A stretch of DNA of 64,000 nt from Variovorax ginsengisoli (GTDB taxonomy: Bacteria > Pseudomonadota > Gammaproteobacteria > Burkholderiales > Burkholderiaceae_C), in NCBI RefSeq assembly GCF_006438845.1, contig NZ_RCZJ01000001.1:1116001-1180000 (forward strand), written 5' to 3'. The stretch's first letter is position 1. Each line of letters starts with the position of its first letter. The position numbers and the translations under genes were made by a program. The notes beneath the pieces are model-generated. The model saw nothing but the letters and a program-made list of their open reading frames with translations. It was not told the DNA's origin and searched no databases. Shown here one piece after another: positions 1 to 8,758 of the stretch.

Positions 1-20
1 ATCATCGAAAGGTGCACACC

Positions 21-284
21 ATGAAGACACGTCTCTGGATCAGCGCGGCAGCCGCCGCTTCCGTCATGACCCTGGCCGGTTGCGCCGGCAACGGCCCGAA
101 TCAGAACATCGGCCTTGCTGGCGGAGCTGTCGGTGGCGCGCTGCTGGGCAATGCGCTTGGCGGCAGCACGGCGGCAACCGTGGGTGGCGCTGCGATCGGC
201 GGCTTGGTCGGGAATGAAGTGGGCCGCAGTTCCGACCAGCGGAACCAGCAGCGCTACTACCCGAACAACGGACCGCGGTACTAG
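21..284 (+). CDS. Glycine-zipper outer-membrane lipoprotein (small)
   Basis: An 87-residue protein with a lipoprotein signal: positively charged start, hydrophobic stretch and a lipobox LAGC ending near residue 21. The rest is a glycine-rich zipper (repeated GG-A-GG patterns, about residues 30-70) of the 17 kDa surface antigen/2TM type, followed by a short polar tail rich in Gln, Arg, Tyr and Asn. Family knowledge suggests an envelope protein whose glycine zipper inserts in or packs against the membrane; no specific role is known. I chose the ATG at 21; an in-frame GTG at 12 would add three residues. The upstream context is cut by the window start. Confidence 0.8.
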   Translation: MKTRLWISAAAAASVMTLAGCAGNGPNQNIGLAGGAVGGALLGNALGGSTAATVGGAAIGGLVGNEVGRSSDQRNQQRYYPNNGPRY

Positions 285-387
285 CTCTTCTCCGGGTTGG
301 CGCACTTCGTGTAGCCGCCCATCTCTCTCCGTGGGGCGATATCCTGCAGCCCGGCTGACCCCGTTCCGCGGTTTTTCTCGAACAGTC

Positions 388-412
388 GAAAGCGCGCCTC
401 TGGCGCGCTTTC
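388..412. terminator. Hairpin between convergent lipoprotein and dedA genes
   Basis: A perfect 11-bp stem (388-398 with 402-412) with a 3-base loop TCT lies between the end of the lipoprotein gene and the end of the convergent dedA gene. It is followed by T-rich but not strongly T-tracted sequence on both sides, so it may act as a weak bidirectional terminator. Inferred from position and structure only. Confidence 0.5.
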
Positions 413-423
413 TCCATTTGGGA

Positions 424-1086
424 TTAGGGTTGTGGGGCGGCGCGTGCCTTCTCGGCACGACCGGCGCGCCAGGCGCCGAAAATGGCGATCAGGCCCGGCA
501 CGAGGATCAGACCCCAGATGATCTTTTCGAGATGCTCCCGCACCAGCGGCAGATTGCCGAAAAAGTAACCGGCCGTGCCGATGCCCAGCACCCAGATCAG
601 CGCACCGACGACGTTGAACATCGTGAACTTGCCGCGGTTCATTTCGGCAACGCCGGCCACGAACGGGGCGAAGGTGCGAATGAAGGGCATGAAGCGCGCC
701 AGGATGATGGTCACGCCGCCGTAGCGTTCGTAGAAGCCATGCGCTTGGTTGAACGCCTTCTTGTTGAAGAAGCGCGAGTCTTCCCACTGAAACACCTTGG
801 GCCCGAAATAGCGGCCGATGCTGTAGTTGCATTGGTCGCCGAGGATCGCCGCGACGATGAGGACCGTACAGGCGATCGGAAAGCTCATCAGCCCGATGCC
901 GCACAGCGCGCCGACGATGAACAGCAGCGAATCGCCCGGCAGGAAGGGCATCACAACGACACCGGTCTCTACGAAGACGATGGCGAAGAGCAGCGCATAG
1001 ACCCAGGGGCCGTAGGCGATCACGAACGCCTCCAGGTGCTTGTCGATGTGAAGGATGAAATCCAGGAGAAAGTGCACGATGTCCAT
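424..1086 (-). CDS. DedA family inner-membrane protein
   Basis: A 220-residue polytopic membrane protein of the DedA/SNARE-associated (VTT domain) family, implicated in lipid scrambling and membrane homeostasis. Visible family signatures are an acidic residue in a membrane stretch (VETG, about residue 40), PFLPGDS just after it, GDQCNYSIGR (about residue 86) and RFMPFIRTFAP (about residue 132), whose arginines are typical. Length matches the family (about 200-220). The ATG at 1086 starts a typical DedA N-terminus; the open frame extends upstream into mutL without similarity. The gene is divergent from mutL with only about 31 bp between the start codons. Confidence 0.9.
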   Translation of the reverse strand: MDIVHFLLDFILHIDKHLEAFVIAYGPWVYALLFAIVFVETGVVVMPFLPGDSLLFIVGALCGIGLMSFPIACTVLIVAAILGDQCNYSIGRYFGPKVFQWEDSRFFNKKAFNQAHGFYERYGGVTIILARFMPFIRTFAPFVAGVAEMNRGKFTMFNVVGALIWVLGIGTAGYFFGNLPLVREHLEKIIWGLILVPGLIAIFGAWRAGRAEKARAAPQP

Positions 1087-1117
1087 GCCGCGCATTATCC
1101 CGGTGCCGACTTCTAGA

Positions 1118-3016
1118 ATGCCCCTGGTGAGCGCCCTCCCATCTTCCTTCCCCCCTTCGATCGACAGCAGCCGCCGCCCGATCCGAGAGCTGCCCGACGA
1201 GCTGATCAGCCAGATCGCTGCAGGCGAAGTGGTCGAACGGCCTGCCTCGGTGGTGCGCGAGCTGGTCGACAACGCACTCGATGCCGGCGCGTTGCAAGTG
1301 ACCTTGCGGCTGTCGGCGGGCGGTGTGCGGCTCATCTCCGTCGAGGACGACGGCCAGGGCATTCCGCGCGAGGAACTGCCGGTCGCGTTGCGCCGCCATG
1401 CCACCAGCAAGATCGCGAGCCTCGGTGACCTCGAGACCGTCGGAACGATGGGTTTTCGCGGCGAGGCGTTGGCCGCCATCAACGCGATCGCGGAGCTGAC
1501 CCTCCTTTCGCGTGCGCAAGGCGCCGACGCCGCGTGGGCGCTCGATGGCCGCACCGGCGAGTTGCGGCAGGTGGCACGCGCCGCCGGCAGCACGGTCGAG
1601 GTCCATGAACTGTTCTACGCCACGCCGGCACGCCGCAAGTTCCTGAAGACCGATGCCACCGAGCTGGCGCATTGCGTGGAGGCGGTGCGTCGCCACGCGC
1701 TGGCGCGCCCCGACGTCGGCTTCGCCATCTGGCACGAAGGCAAGCTGGTCGAACAGTGGCGCGCCACCGCCGCCCGCGACCCGCGGCTGGCCGATGCGCT
1801 GAGCGACGACTTCGTGGCGCGCAGCGTCGCCGTCGCGCATACGCGGGGCGCGGTGCGCGTCGAAGGCCGCGCCGGCATTCCCGACGCGGCGCGTTCGCGC
1901 GGCGACCAGCAGTTTTTCTACGTCAACGGGCGCTTCGTCCGCGACAAGGTGCTCAGCCACGCGGTGCGGAGCGCCTACGAAGACGTGTTGCATGGGCAAC
2001 GTCAGCCGGTGTTTGCGCTGTACTTGACCATTGACCCGGCCCGGGTCGACGTGAACGTGCACCCCACGAAGATCGAAGTCCGTTTTCGTGATGGCCGCGA
2101 GGTGCACCAAGCCGTGCGCCAAGCCATCGAGAACGCGCTGGCGGTTCCCCGCGCCGGCGAAACGGCGACGCCGGCCGCGACCCCACTGTTCACCTCTACG
2201 GCGCCGAGGTCGATGCCGGTTTGGACGCAACCTGCGATTCATTTCGTGGCGGAGCGCGGGCCGGGCGACCTGGCGGCGATGTGGCCTGCTTCCCCTGCTA
2301 TGCCGGCTGCCGACACGACCGGTGAGGCGGCAACGGCCGGCGCGCCACCGTGGCACATCGCCGGCGCCCCGATGCCGTCGCCGCTGCAGACACCTGTGTC
2401 GCCGCGGACGGCCGACGCAGACACGGCAGCGGTCTGGCCACTCGGCCGCGCGTTGGCGCAGCTGCAAGGCATCTACATCCTGGCCGAGAACGCCCAGGGT
2501 CTGGTGATCGTCGACATGCACGCCGCACACGAGCGCATCGTCTACGAGCGGCTCAAGACGCAGCTCGACGGCGCTGCCATCGGCAGCCAGCCCTTGCTGA
2601 TTCCCGCTACTTTTGCGGCCACGCCGCAGGAAGTCGCCACGGCTGAAGCCTGCACCGCCGTTCTGACCGCCCTCGGCATGGAAATCACCCCGTTCTCGCC
2701 ACGCACCCTGGCGGTGCGCGCGGTGCCGGGGACCCTGGCCGACGGCGACCCGGTGGAACTTGCACGCAGCGTGCTGGCCGAACTGGCGCAGCACGACGCC
2801 AGCACGGTCGTGCAACGCGCGCAGAACGAACTGCTGTCAACCATGGCGTGCCACGGCGCCGTGCGGGCCAATCGCAAGCTGACCCTCGACGAAATGAACG
2901 GTCTGCTGCGGCAAATGGAGGCCACCGAGCGCTCCGACCAGTGCAACCATGGCCGCCCGACCTGGCGCCAGCTGAGCATTCGAGAACTCGACGGCTTGTT
3001 CCTGCGCGGCAGGTAA
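1118..3016 (+). CDS. mutL: DNA mismatch repair protein MutL (endonuclease type)
   Basis: A 632-residue MutL. The N-terminal GHKL ATPase shows ELVDNALDAGA (about residue 48), DDGQGI (about 77), HATSK and GFRGEAL (about 113). A Pro/Ala-rich linker (about 340-440) joins the C-terminal dimerisation domain. That domain carries D-M-H-A-x2-E-x4-E near residue 466, fitting the metal-binding endonuclease motif DQHAx2Ex4E with Met for Gln, plus ACHGAVRANRKL and CNHGRPT near the end, which go with endonuclease-type MutL. It therefore probably nicks DNA itself, as in bacteria lacking MutH. ATG at 1118 was chosen because conserved sequence starts about 25 residues later; earlier in-frame codons fall in the divergent dedA gene. 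Confidence 0.95.
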   Translation: MPLVSALPSSFPPSIDSSRRPIRELPDELISQIAAGEVVERPASVVRELVDNALDAGALQVTLRLSAGGVRLISVEDDGQGIPREELPVALRRHATSKIASLGDLETVGTMGFRGEALAAINAIAELTLLSRAQGADAAWALDGRTGELRQVARAAGSTVEVHELFYATPARRKFLKTDATELAHCVEAVRRHALARPDVGFAIWHEGKLVEQWRATAARDPRLADALSDDFVARSVAVAHTRGAVRVEGRAGIPDAARSRGDQQFFYVNGRFVRDKVLSHAVRSAYEDVLHGQRQPVFALYLTIDPARVDVNVHPTKIEVRFRDGREVHQAVRQAIENALAVPRAGETATPAATPLFTSTAPRSMPVWTQPAIHFVAERGPGDLAAMWPASPAMPAADTTGEAATAGAPPWHIAGAPMPSPLQTPVSPRTADADTAAVWPLGRALAQLQGIYILAENAQGLVIVDMHAAHERIVYERLKTQLDGAAIGSQPLLIPATFAATPQEVATAEACTAVLTALGMEITPFSPRTLAVRAVPGTLADGDPVELARSVLAELAQHDASTVVQRAQNELLSTMACHGAVRANRKLTLDEMNGLLRQMEATERSDQCNHGRPTWRQLSIRELDGLFLRGR

Positions 3017-3122
3017 CAAATTCGAGCGAGGGTTTCCGAGCGTCATCGGCAAGGCCGGCACGCACGTTGCATGGACTTGTTGTCGGAACTTTCCGACGCC
3101 CCGACCTGTCTGTCACCCACGC

Positions 3123-4010
3123 ATGAAACATTGGTCCTTGTTCGCTTCGGCCACCGCGCTCGTTGCCCTGCTGGCAGGTGGATGTTCGACGCTCGACGAA
3201 CGGCAACGGGAGTGGATTTTCCAGCCCAGCGACCGGAGCTGGGGCAATTCGGAAGCCATGACCGAGGGCATGGAGCACGTCTGGATCGATTTCAAATCCA
3301 ACGTCACCGGTGAACCGGCCCGTCTTCATGGCTTGTGGCTGGGCGGCGCGCCCGAGTCGGCCGACACACCGGTGCTGCTCTATTTGCATGGCGCGCGTTA
3401 CAACGTCGCCGGTTCCGCACCACGCATGCGCCGGATGCATGAGCTGGGCTTTTCGGTCTTGGCGATCGACTACCGGGGTTTCGGCAAGAGCTCCGCTGGC
3501 CTGCCGTCCGAGGAAACCGCCCGCGAAGATGCCCGCGCGGCCTGGACCTGGATGGCGGCCCGCCACCCGAAACAACCGCGTTACATCTTCGGTCATTCAT
3601 TGGGCGGGGCGATCGGCATCGATCTCGCCGCGCACGTGTCCGACGAGAGCGGCACCATCGTCGAGAGCACGTTCACTTCGATCGCCGACGTGGCGAGCAG
3701 CTTCAAGTGGGGCTGGTTGCCGTTCGGCCCACTGATCACCCAGCGCTTCGAGGCGATCAGCAAGGTCAAGGACATCGGCGCGCCGCTGCTGGTGGTGCAC
3801 GGCACTGCCGACAGCCTGATCAACCCCACGCTCGGTCGCAAGCTCTACGAAGCCGCCAAGGTGCCCAAGATGTTCGTGCTGGTCGAAGGCGGCTCGCACC
3901 ACAACACCAATTCGGTGGGTGCGGCGCAATACCGAGCCGCGCTGTCGCAGCTGTTTCGCATGAAGCCGCCCGCCACCGAACTGGCCGGCCAACCTCCGCA
4001 CGCGATCTGA
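3123..4010 (+). CDS. Alpha/beta hydrolase, lipoprotein
   Basis: A 295-residue protein beginning with a lipoprotein signal peptide (lipobox LAGGC at about residues 17-21), so likely anchored in the envelope. The hydrolase fold is shown by HGARYN (possible oxyanion region), the nucleophile elbow GHSLGG near residue 157, the acid-bearing HGTADSLI near residue 226 and the catalytic-His region GGSHHNT near residue 257. It resembles the BEM46/ABHD13-like serine hydrolases (COG1073); the substrate cannot be told. It stands alone about 105 bp after mutL and upstream of the efflux pump. Confidence 0.85.
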   Translation: MKHWSLFASATALVALLAGGCSTLDERQREWIFQPSDRSWGNSEAMTEGMEHVWIDFKSNVTGEPARLHGLWLGGAPESADTPVLLYLHGARYNVAGSAPRMRRMHELGFSVLAIDYRGFGKSSAGLPSEETAREDARAAWTWMAARHPKQPRYIFGHSLGGAIGIDLAAHVSDESGTIVESTFTSIADVASSFKWGWLPFGPLITQRFEAISKVKDIGAPLLVVHGTADSLINPTLGRKLYEAAKVPKMFVLVEGGSHHNTNSVGAAQYRAALSQLFRMKPPATELAGQPPHAI

Positions 4011-4069
4011 AGGGTTTCGGGGTTGGACGCGCGCCAACGGCGCGTGCGGCATTTGTTACCCTCGAACGC

Positions 4070-5302
4070 ATGCCGCCTTCTTCCCCCGCACCGGCGGTCG
4101 CTCCCGCCGCACCGCGTGCCTTCGGCATGCCGCCTGCGCTGGTCGTCCTGACACTGGCGCTGCTGCTGGGCATCCAGCCCGTCACGACCGACCTCTACCT
4201 CCCGGCATTGCCTGCGCTGACCACCGGTTTCGGCGCGCCGGTCGCGCATGCCCAGCTCACGCTCACGGCACTGCTGCTGGCCTTCGGCCTGTCGCAGTTG
4301 GTGCTCGGACCCTTGTCCGACCGCTTCGGCCGGCGGCCGGTGCTGCTGTGGGGCCTGGCTGCCTATGTGCTGGCCGCCGTCGGCGCGGCTTCAGCCCCCT
4401 CGATGACATTGCTGATCGTCTGGCGCACGCTGCAAGGCGCGGCCATGGGCGCAGCGGTGATGGCGGCGCGCGCCATCGTGCGCGACCTCTACCAACCGGC
4501 CGAAGGCGCGCGCGTGATGTCGCGCGCACTCACCGGACTGGGCGTGATCGCCTGCCTGTGCGCACCCATCGGCGGGTTCGTCTCCGACTTGGCCGGCTGG
4601 CGTTTTGCGATGCTGGTGCCCGCGCTGTTCGGTGCGGCGGCGCTCGCGCTGATTGCCTCGCGCTTCGACGAATCGCTGGCCCAACGCAATACGAATGCGC
4701 TGCAGATCGACACGCTGCTGCGCACATGGACCACGGTGCTGCGGCACCCGACGTTCCTCGCGTTCTGCGCGCTCACCACCGCCTCGTACGCGTTGCTGTT
4801 CACTTTCCTGGCCGCCTCGTCCTTCGTCTTCATTCAGGTGCTGGGACTGACGAAGACGCAGTACGGGCTGGTGATGCTCTGGAGCTCGCTGGCCTACATC
4901 GCGGGCACCTTCGTCTGTCGCCATTGGCTCGCGCGCCACGGTGTGCGCGGCAGCGTGGCCCGCGGCGCGGTGCTGACGCTCGCGGGCGGTGCGGCGATGG
5001 CCGGGCTGGCGATGGCCGGCATTCACTCGACCCTGGCCATCGTCGGCCCGCTGACCTTGATCATGCTCGGGCACGGCGTGCACCAACCCTGCGGCCAGAG
5101 CGGCGCGGTCGGCCCGTTTCCGCAGGCGGCGGGCGCGGCGTCGGCGCTCAATGGGTTCGTCATGATGCTGGCGGCCTTCGGCGTCGGCGGCTGGCTGGGC
5201 ACGCAGCTCGACGGCTCGGTGCTGCCGCTGGCCTACGGCATGGGTTTCTGGAGCTTTTGCGTGGCGCTCGTGGCCTGGACGCTGGTGCAGAAACATGGCT
5301 GA
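4070..5302 (+). CDS. Bcr/CflA family MFS drug-resistance transporter
   Basis: A 410-residue, twelve-helix major facilitator. Diagnostic are [11 protein letters not shown] in helix 1 (the Bcr/CflA signature) and the loop 2-3 motif [11 protein letters not shown] near residue 84. Proton-driven export of antibiotics (bicyclomycin, chloramphenicol) or metabolites such as dipeptides is the family role; the substrate here is unknown. The ATG at 4070 gives a short Pro/Ala-rich cytoplasmic N-terminus; the reading frame upstream overlaps the previous gene and is discarded. Its stop overlaps the start of miaA by 8 bp, suggesting translational coupling. Confidence 0.9.
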   Translation: MPPSSPAPAVAPAAPRAFGMPPALVVLTLALLLGIQPVTTDLYLPALPALTTGFGAPVAHAQLTLTALLLAFGLSQLVLGPLSDRFGRRPVLLWGLAAYVLAAVGAASAPSMTLLIVWRTLQGAAMGAAVMAARAIVRDLYQPAEGARVMSRALTGLGVIACLCAPIGGFVSDLAGWRFAMLVPALFGAAALALIASRFDESLAQRNTNALQIDTLLRTWTTVLRHPTFLAFCALTTASYALLFTFLAASSFVFIQVLGLTKTQYGLVMLWSSLAYIAGTFVCRHWLARHGVRGSVARGAVLTLAGGAAMAGLAMAGIHSTLAIVGPLTLIMLGHGVHQPCGQSGAVGPFPQAAGAASALNGFVMMLAAFGVGGWLGTQLDGSVLPLAYGMGFWSFCVALVAWTLVQKHG

Positions 5303-6239
5303 GCCGACGCTGCGCTACGCCGCGATCGCCGGCCCGACCGCTGCCGGCAAGACGGCCGCTGCGCTCGCCGTGGCACGGCAGCGCGCGGTGGAAATCGTCA
5401 GCGTCGACTCCGCGCTGGTCTACCGCGGCATGGACATCGGCACGGCCAAGCCCACGCCGGCCGAGCGCGCCGCCGTGCCGCATCACCTGATCGACATCCT
5501 CGACCCGCGCGAACGCTACAGCGCGGCCGCCTTCGTCGCCGATGCGACCCGGCTCATCGCCGACATCTCGGCGCGTGGCCGGCTGCCGCTGCTGGTGGGC
5601 GGCACGATGCTGTACTTCAAGGCGCTGGCCGATGGCATCGACGCCATGCCCGCCGCCGACCCGGCGCTGCGCGCGTCGCTCGAGGCCGATGCCGCGGCGC
5701 ACGGCTGGCCCGCGATGCACGCGCGCCTCGCCGAAGTCGACCCGGTCACCGCGACCCGGCTGGCGCCCAACGACAGCCAGCGCATCCAGCGCGCGCTCGA
5801 GGTCTGGCATGCGAGCGGCAGACCGCTGTCGCATTTCCATGCGGCCGGGCGCGCTGAGCCGAAGCACGGCCGGCCCATCTGTGCGCTGCTGGTGTCGCTC
5901 GAACCCACCGACCGAAGCTGGCTGCACGGCCGCATCGCCGAGCGCTTCGACGCGATGCTGGCCGGCGGCTTCATCGACGAGGTGAAAGCGCTGCGTGCAC
6001 GCGGCGATCTCGACGCCGACCTGCCCGCCCTGCGCTGCGTCGGCTACCGCCAGGCGTGGCAGGCGCTCGACGGCGAGTTTCCAATGACCGAACTGCGCGA
6101 GCGCGGCATCGCGGCCACGCGCCAGCTCGCCAAGCGGCAGATGACGTGGCTGCGCAGCATGCCGCAGCGCCGCATCGTGGCCGCGGAAGCGCCCGATGCG
6201 ATCGCGCTGGCGGTCGACCTGCTGAGAGAGATCGAATGA
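5295..6239 (+). CDS. miaA: tRNA dimethylallyltransferase MiaA
   Basis: A 314-residue enzyme that adds a dimethylallyl group to N6 of A37 in tRNAs reading UNN codons. Visible are the P-loop GPTAAGKT (about residues 13-20), [19 protein letters not shown] for substrate binding (about residues 35-53), [22 protein letters not shown] and the C-terminal RCVGYRQAW. Length is standard. It is coupled to the upstream efflux gene by an 8-bp overlap and to the downstream ABC ATPase by an ATGA overlap. Usual neighbours such as hfq are absent; in this order mutL and miaA are often close, which fits. Confidence 0.96.
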   Translation: MAEPTLRYAAIAGPTAAGKTAAALAVARQRAVEIVSVDSALVYRGMDIGTAKPTPAERAAVPHHLIDILDPRERYSAAAFVADATRLIADISARGRLPLLVGGTMLYFKALADGIDAMPAADPALRASLEADAAAHGWPAMHARLAEVDPVTATRLAPNDSQRIQRALEVWHASGRPLSHFHAAGRAEPKHGRPICALLVSLEPTDRSWLHGRIAERFDAMLAGGFIDEVKALRARGDLDADLPALRCVGYRQAWQALDGEFPMTELRERGIAATRQLAKRQMTWLRSMPQRRIVAAEAPDAIALAVDLLREIE

Positions 6240-6883
6240 CCTTGCGCATCGACAAACTGGCCAAGCGCTACGGCGAAGCCACCGTGTTCGCCGACGTCAC
6301 GCTGGAAGTCGCAGCCGGCGAATTCGTCGCCATCGTCGGCGAGTCCGGCGTGGGCAAGTCGACGCTGCTCAATTGCATGGCCGGGCTCGACCGCTGGGAT
6401 GCCGGGCGCGTGACGCACGACGGCACCGACATCGGCGCGCTCGACGCCGAGGCCTGCGCCATCTGGCGCCGCAGCCACGTCGGCTTCGTGTTCCAGGCCT
6501 TTCACGTGCTGCCGCACCTCGACGTGGCGCAGAACGTGGCGCTGCCGCTGATGCTGCTCGGGCAGCGCGACGACGCGCGCGTGGCGCGCATGCTCGACGT
6601 GGTCGGCCTGGCTGGCCTCGGTGCACGACTGCCGCAGCAGCTGAGCGGCGGACAACTGCAGCGCGTGGCGATCGCGCGCGCCTTGGTGCACCGCCCCGCG
6701 CTGCTGCTGGCCGACGAGCCGACCGGCAACCTCGACCCGACCACCGCCACCAAGGTGATGGACGTGCTGCTCGCGCAGACGCGCGAGCATGGCGCGTCGC
6801 TGGTGCTGGTGACGCACTCCGAAGCGGCGGCGGCCCGCGCAGACCGCGTGCTGCACCTGCGGGCCGACGGCATAGCGGCCTGA
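6236..6883 (+). CDS. ABC transporter ATPase (AttE/YbbA/LolD-like)
   Basis: A 215-residue ATP-binding subunit: Walker [10 protein letters not shown] (about residue 36), Q-loop [10 protein letters not shown], signature [15 protein letters not shown] (about 136), Walker [13 protein letters not shown] (about 157) and the switch His in VTHSEAA. This is the LolD/MacB/YbbA class that energises FtsX-type permeases. The ATG overlaps the miaA stop (ATGA). The matching permease starts 1.9 kb downstream at 8759, beyond two antisense genes, and a lipocalin-like partner lies at 12676; I infer that the three form one system. Alternative: LolD of the lipoprotein exporter, less likely because no LolC/E-sized permease is present. 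Confidence 0.88.
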   Translation: MTLRIDKLAKRYGEATVFADVTLEVAAGEFVAIVGESGVGKSTLLNCMAGLDRWDAGRVTHDGTDIGALDAEACAIWRRSHVGFVFQAFHVLPHLDVAQNVALPLMLLGQRDDARVARMLDVVGLAGLGARLPQQLSGGQLQRVAIARALVHRPALLLADEPTGNLDPTTATKVMDVLLAQTREHGASLVLVTHSEAAAARADRVLHLRADGIAA

Positions 6884-6901
6884 ACCGCAGCCGCGACAGG
6901 A

Positions 6902-7864
6902 TCAGCTGGCGCTCAGCAGCGCCGCATAGCGCACCAGGTCGACGTTGCCCCCGCTCACGATCACGCCGACCTTCTTGCCCTGCAGCGACGGCGCATCGGC
7001 CACGGCGCCCGCGAAGGCCAGGCAGCCCGTGGGCTCGACCACCATCTTCATGCGCTCGGCGAAGAAGCGCATGCCCTCGACCAGTTGCGCGTCGGTCACC
7101 GTGCGGATGTCGGTGACGTCGCGCCGGATGATGCCGAAGGTGAGGTCGCCCAGGTGCTGCGTTTGTGCGCCGTCGGCAATGGTGCGCGGCGTCTCGATGT
7201 GCACGATGCGGCCGGCGCGCAGCGACTGATGCCCGTCGTTGCCGGCCTCGGGCTCGACGCCGTAGACCTTGCAGGCGGGTGACAGCGCACGCGCGGCCAG
7301 CGCAGAGCCGCCAGTGAGCCCACCGCCGCCGAGGCAGACATAGAGCGCGTCGAGCGGGCCGGCCTCGTCGATCAGTTCCTTGGCTGCGGTGCCCTGGCCG
7401 GCGATCACGTCGGGGTGGTCGTACGGCGGGATCAGCGTCATGCCGCGTTCGGTCGCCAGCCGCTGCGTGAGCGCCTCGCGGTCTTCGGTGAAGCGGTCGT
7501 ACAGCACCACCTCGGCGCCGTAGCCGCGCGTGGCCGCCAACTTGGCGGCGGGCGCGTCTTGTGGCATGACGATGACGGCCGGCATGCCGAGCAGCCGCGC
7601 CGACAGTGCCACCGCTTGCGCATGGTTGCCCGACGAGAAGGCGATGGCGCCGGCCTTGCGTTGCGCGGCATCGAAGCGCGACAGCGCGTTGAAGGCCCCG
7701 CGGAACTTGAAGGCGCCCATGCGCTGGAAGTTCTCGCACTTGAAGAAGAACTGCGCGCCCCAACGGGCGTCGGCCGTGGCCGAGCGCAGCACCGGCGTGC
7801 GGTGGGCGTGGCCTGCGAGCCGCTCGGCAGCGGCTTTCACATCATCGTAGGTGGGCAATTGCAT
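6902..7864 (-). CDS. PLP-dependent threonine/serine dehydratase (or serine racemase-like)
   Basis: A 320-residue fold-type II PLP enzyme. The PLP lysine lies in GAFKFRGAFNAL (about residue 52), the substrate loop is SSGNHAQAVALSA (about residues 75-87) and the phosphate-binding glycines are LGGGGLTGG (about residue 180). It lacks the C-terminal ACT regulatory domain of biosynthetic IlvA, so it resembles catabolic threonine dehydratase or serine racemase (threo-3-hydroxyaspartate dehydratase is another possibility). ATG at 7864 starts the canonical family N-terminus. It sits antisense between an ABC ATPase and its likely permease. Confidence 0.88.
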   Translation of the reverse strand: MQLPTYDDVKAAAERLAGHAHRTPVLRSATADARWGAQFFFKCENFQRMGAFKFRGAFNALSRFDAAQRKAGAIAFSSGNHAQAVALSARLLGMPAVIVMPQDAPAAKLAATRGYGAEVVLYDRFTEDREALTQRLATERGMTLIPPYDHPDVIAGQGTAAKELIDEAGPLDALYVCLGGGGLTGGSALAARALSPACKVYGVEPEAGNDGHQSLRAGRIVHIETPRTIADGAQTQHLGDLTFGIIRRDVTDIRTVTDAQLVEGMRFFAERMKMVVEPTGCLAFAGAVADAPSLQGKKVGVIVSGGNVDLVRYAALLSAS

Positions 7865-7928
7865 CGGTCGTGCACTTTCTTGAAGAGAAAAGAAAATCGC
7901 CATTGCAGCTTGAGCGCCGCTTCGGGCT

Positions 7929-8687
7929 TCAGGCCGCCGGTCTCGCGGACGACGGGCGCCAGTAGTCGTAGGTCCAAGCGAAGGTGAAGTCGGCCCGACG
8001 GTAGAGCGCAAGCGCGGCACCGTTGGCGGCGTCGACCTGCAGGAACACCGAATCGATATGCCGGGCGTGCGCTTCCTCGGCCAGCGCTGCCAGGATGCGG
8101 CCGGCGTGCCCTTGGCCGCGGTGGGCCAGCGCGGTGCGCATGCCGTGCACGCTGGCCCAGCCATGGCTGAAGCAGCCCACGCCGGCCGCCACCACCCCAT
8201 CGTCGCGCCGCACGCTCGCGAAGACTGCGCCTTCGGCCTGGGAAAGAAGCCGCACGCGGTGGGCGCCATCGACCGGGTCGAAACCTTCGCCGAGAAAGAC
8301 GGCGGACCAGGCCGCGTCGGGCGCAGGCGCCAGGGTGACGCCCTCGCTGCGGAAGCGCTGCCGCATCGCGCCTGCGGTGCCCGTCATTACCTGCGTCGGC
8401 TGAACCGCGGCATAGCCGCGAGGCTTCAGCATGGCCCGAAAGCGTTCGAAGCTCGCCACGCGCGGCAGGCGGAACGCAGGCGACAAGCCATGGGCCCGGT
8501 AGCGCGCCTCGATCAGCGCCAACATGGCGTCGTCCGGCGCGCTGTGCCGCAAGGGCACCGCGCTGTGCGCCCGGCCGACAGTTCCCGGATCCAGCCCGAG
8601 CAGCCAGCCCGGGAGTTCCTCCACGGCGGCCGGGCACACGGCCGCCAAGGTGGCGCGCTCCACGTCCTCGATTCGAATCATGTCCAT
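7929..8687 (-). CDS. GNAT family N-acetyltransferase
   Basis: About 252 residues with the acetyl-CoA-binding signature HRGQGHAGRILAAL in the C-terminal half, followed by the typical strand-helix end VFLQVDAANGAALALYRRADF. The N-terminal half is a less conserved GNAT-like region, so this may be a tandem-GNAT protein with one degenerate domain. Substrate unknown. Several starts are possible (8696, 8687, 8681); I prefer 8687 but no good ribosome site decides it. It is 64 bp upstream of the dehydratase on the same strand and may be co-transcribed with it. Confidence 0.8.
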   Translation of the reverse strand: MDMIRIEDVERATLAAVCPAAVEELPGWLLGLDPGTVGRAHSAVPLRHSAPDDAMLALIEARYRAHGLSPAFRLPRVASFERFRAMLKPRGYAAVQPTQVMTGTAGAMRQRFRSEGVTLAPAPDAAWSAVFLGEGFDPVDGAHRVRLLSQAEGAVFASVRRDDGVVAAGVGCFSHGWASVHGMRTALAHRGQGHAGRILAALAEEAHARHIDSVFLQVDAANGAALALYRRADFTFAWTYDYWRPSSARPAA

Positions 8688-8758
8688 GCCGATCATTGTG
8701 GCGCCGCAGGGCGGCCCCATGGATCGAGGGCGCAAGAAGCCAACGGCACAATCGTCCC

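Noticed and set aside
281-2815. 844-codon minus-strand frame opposite mutL and overlapping dedA
   Set aside because: Arg/Gly/His-rich nonsense composition; mutL and dedA explain the same bases with clear motifs.
6902-8687. Toxin-antitoxin or mobile insertion between ATPase and permease
   Set aside because: The two genes are a normal PLP dehydratase and GNAT enzyme with host-like composition; no terminal repeats or target duplications were seen.
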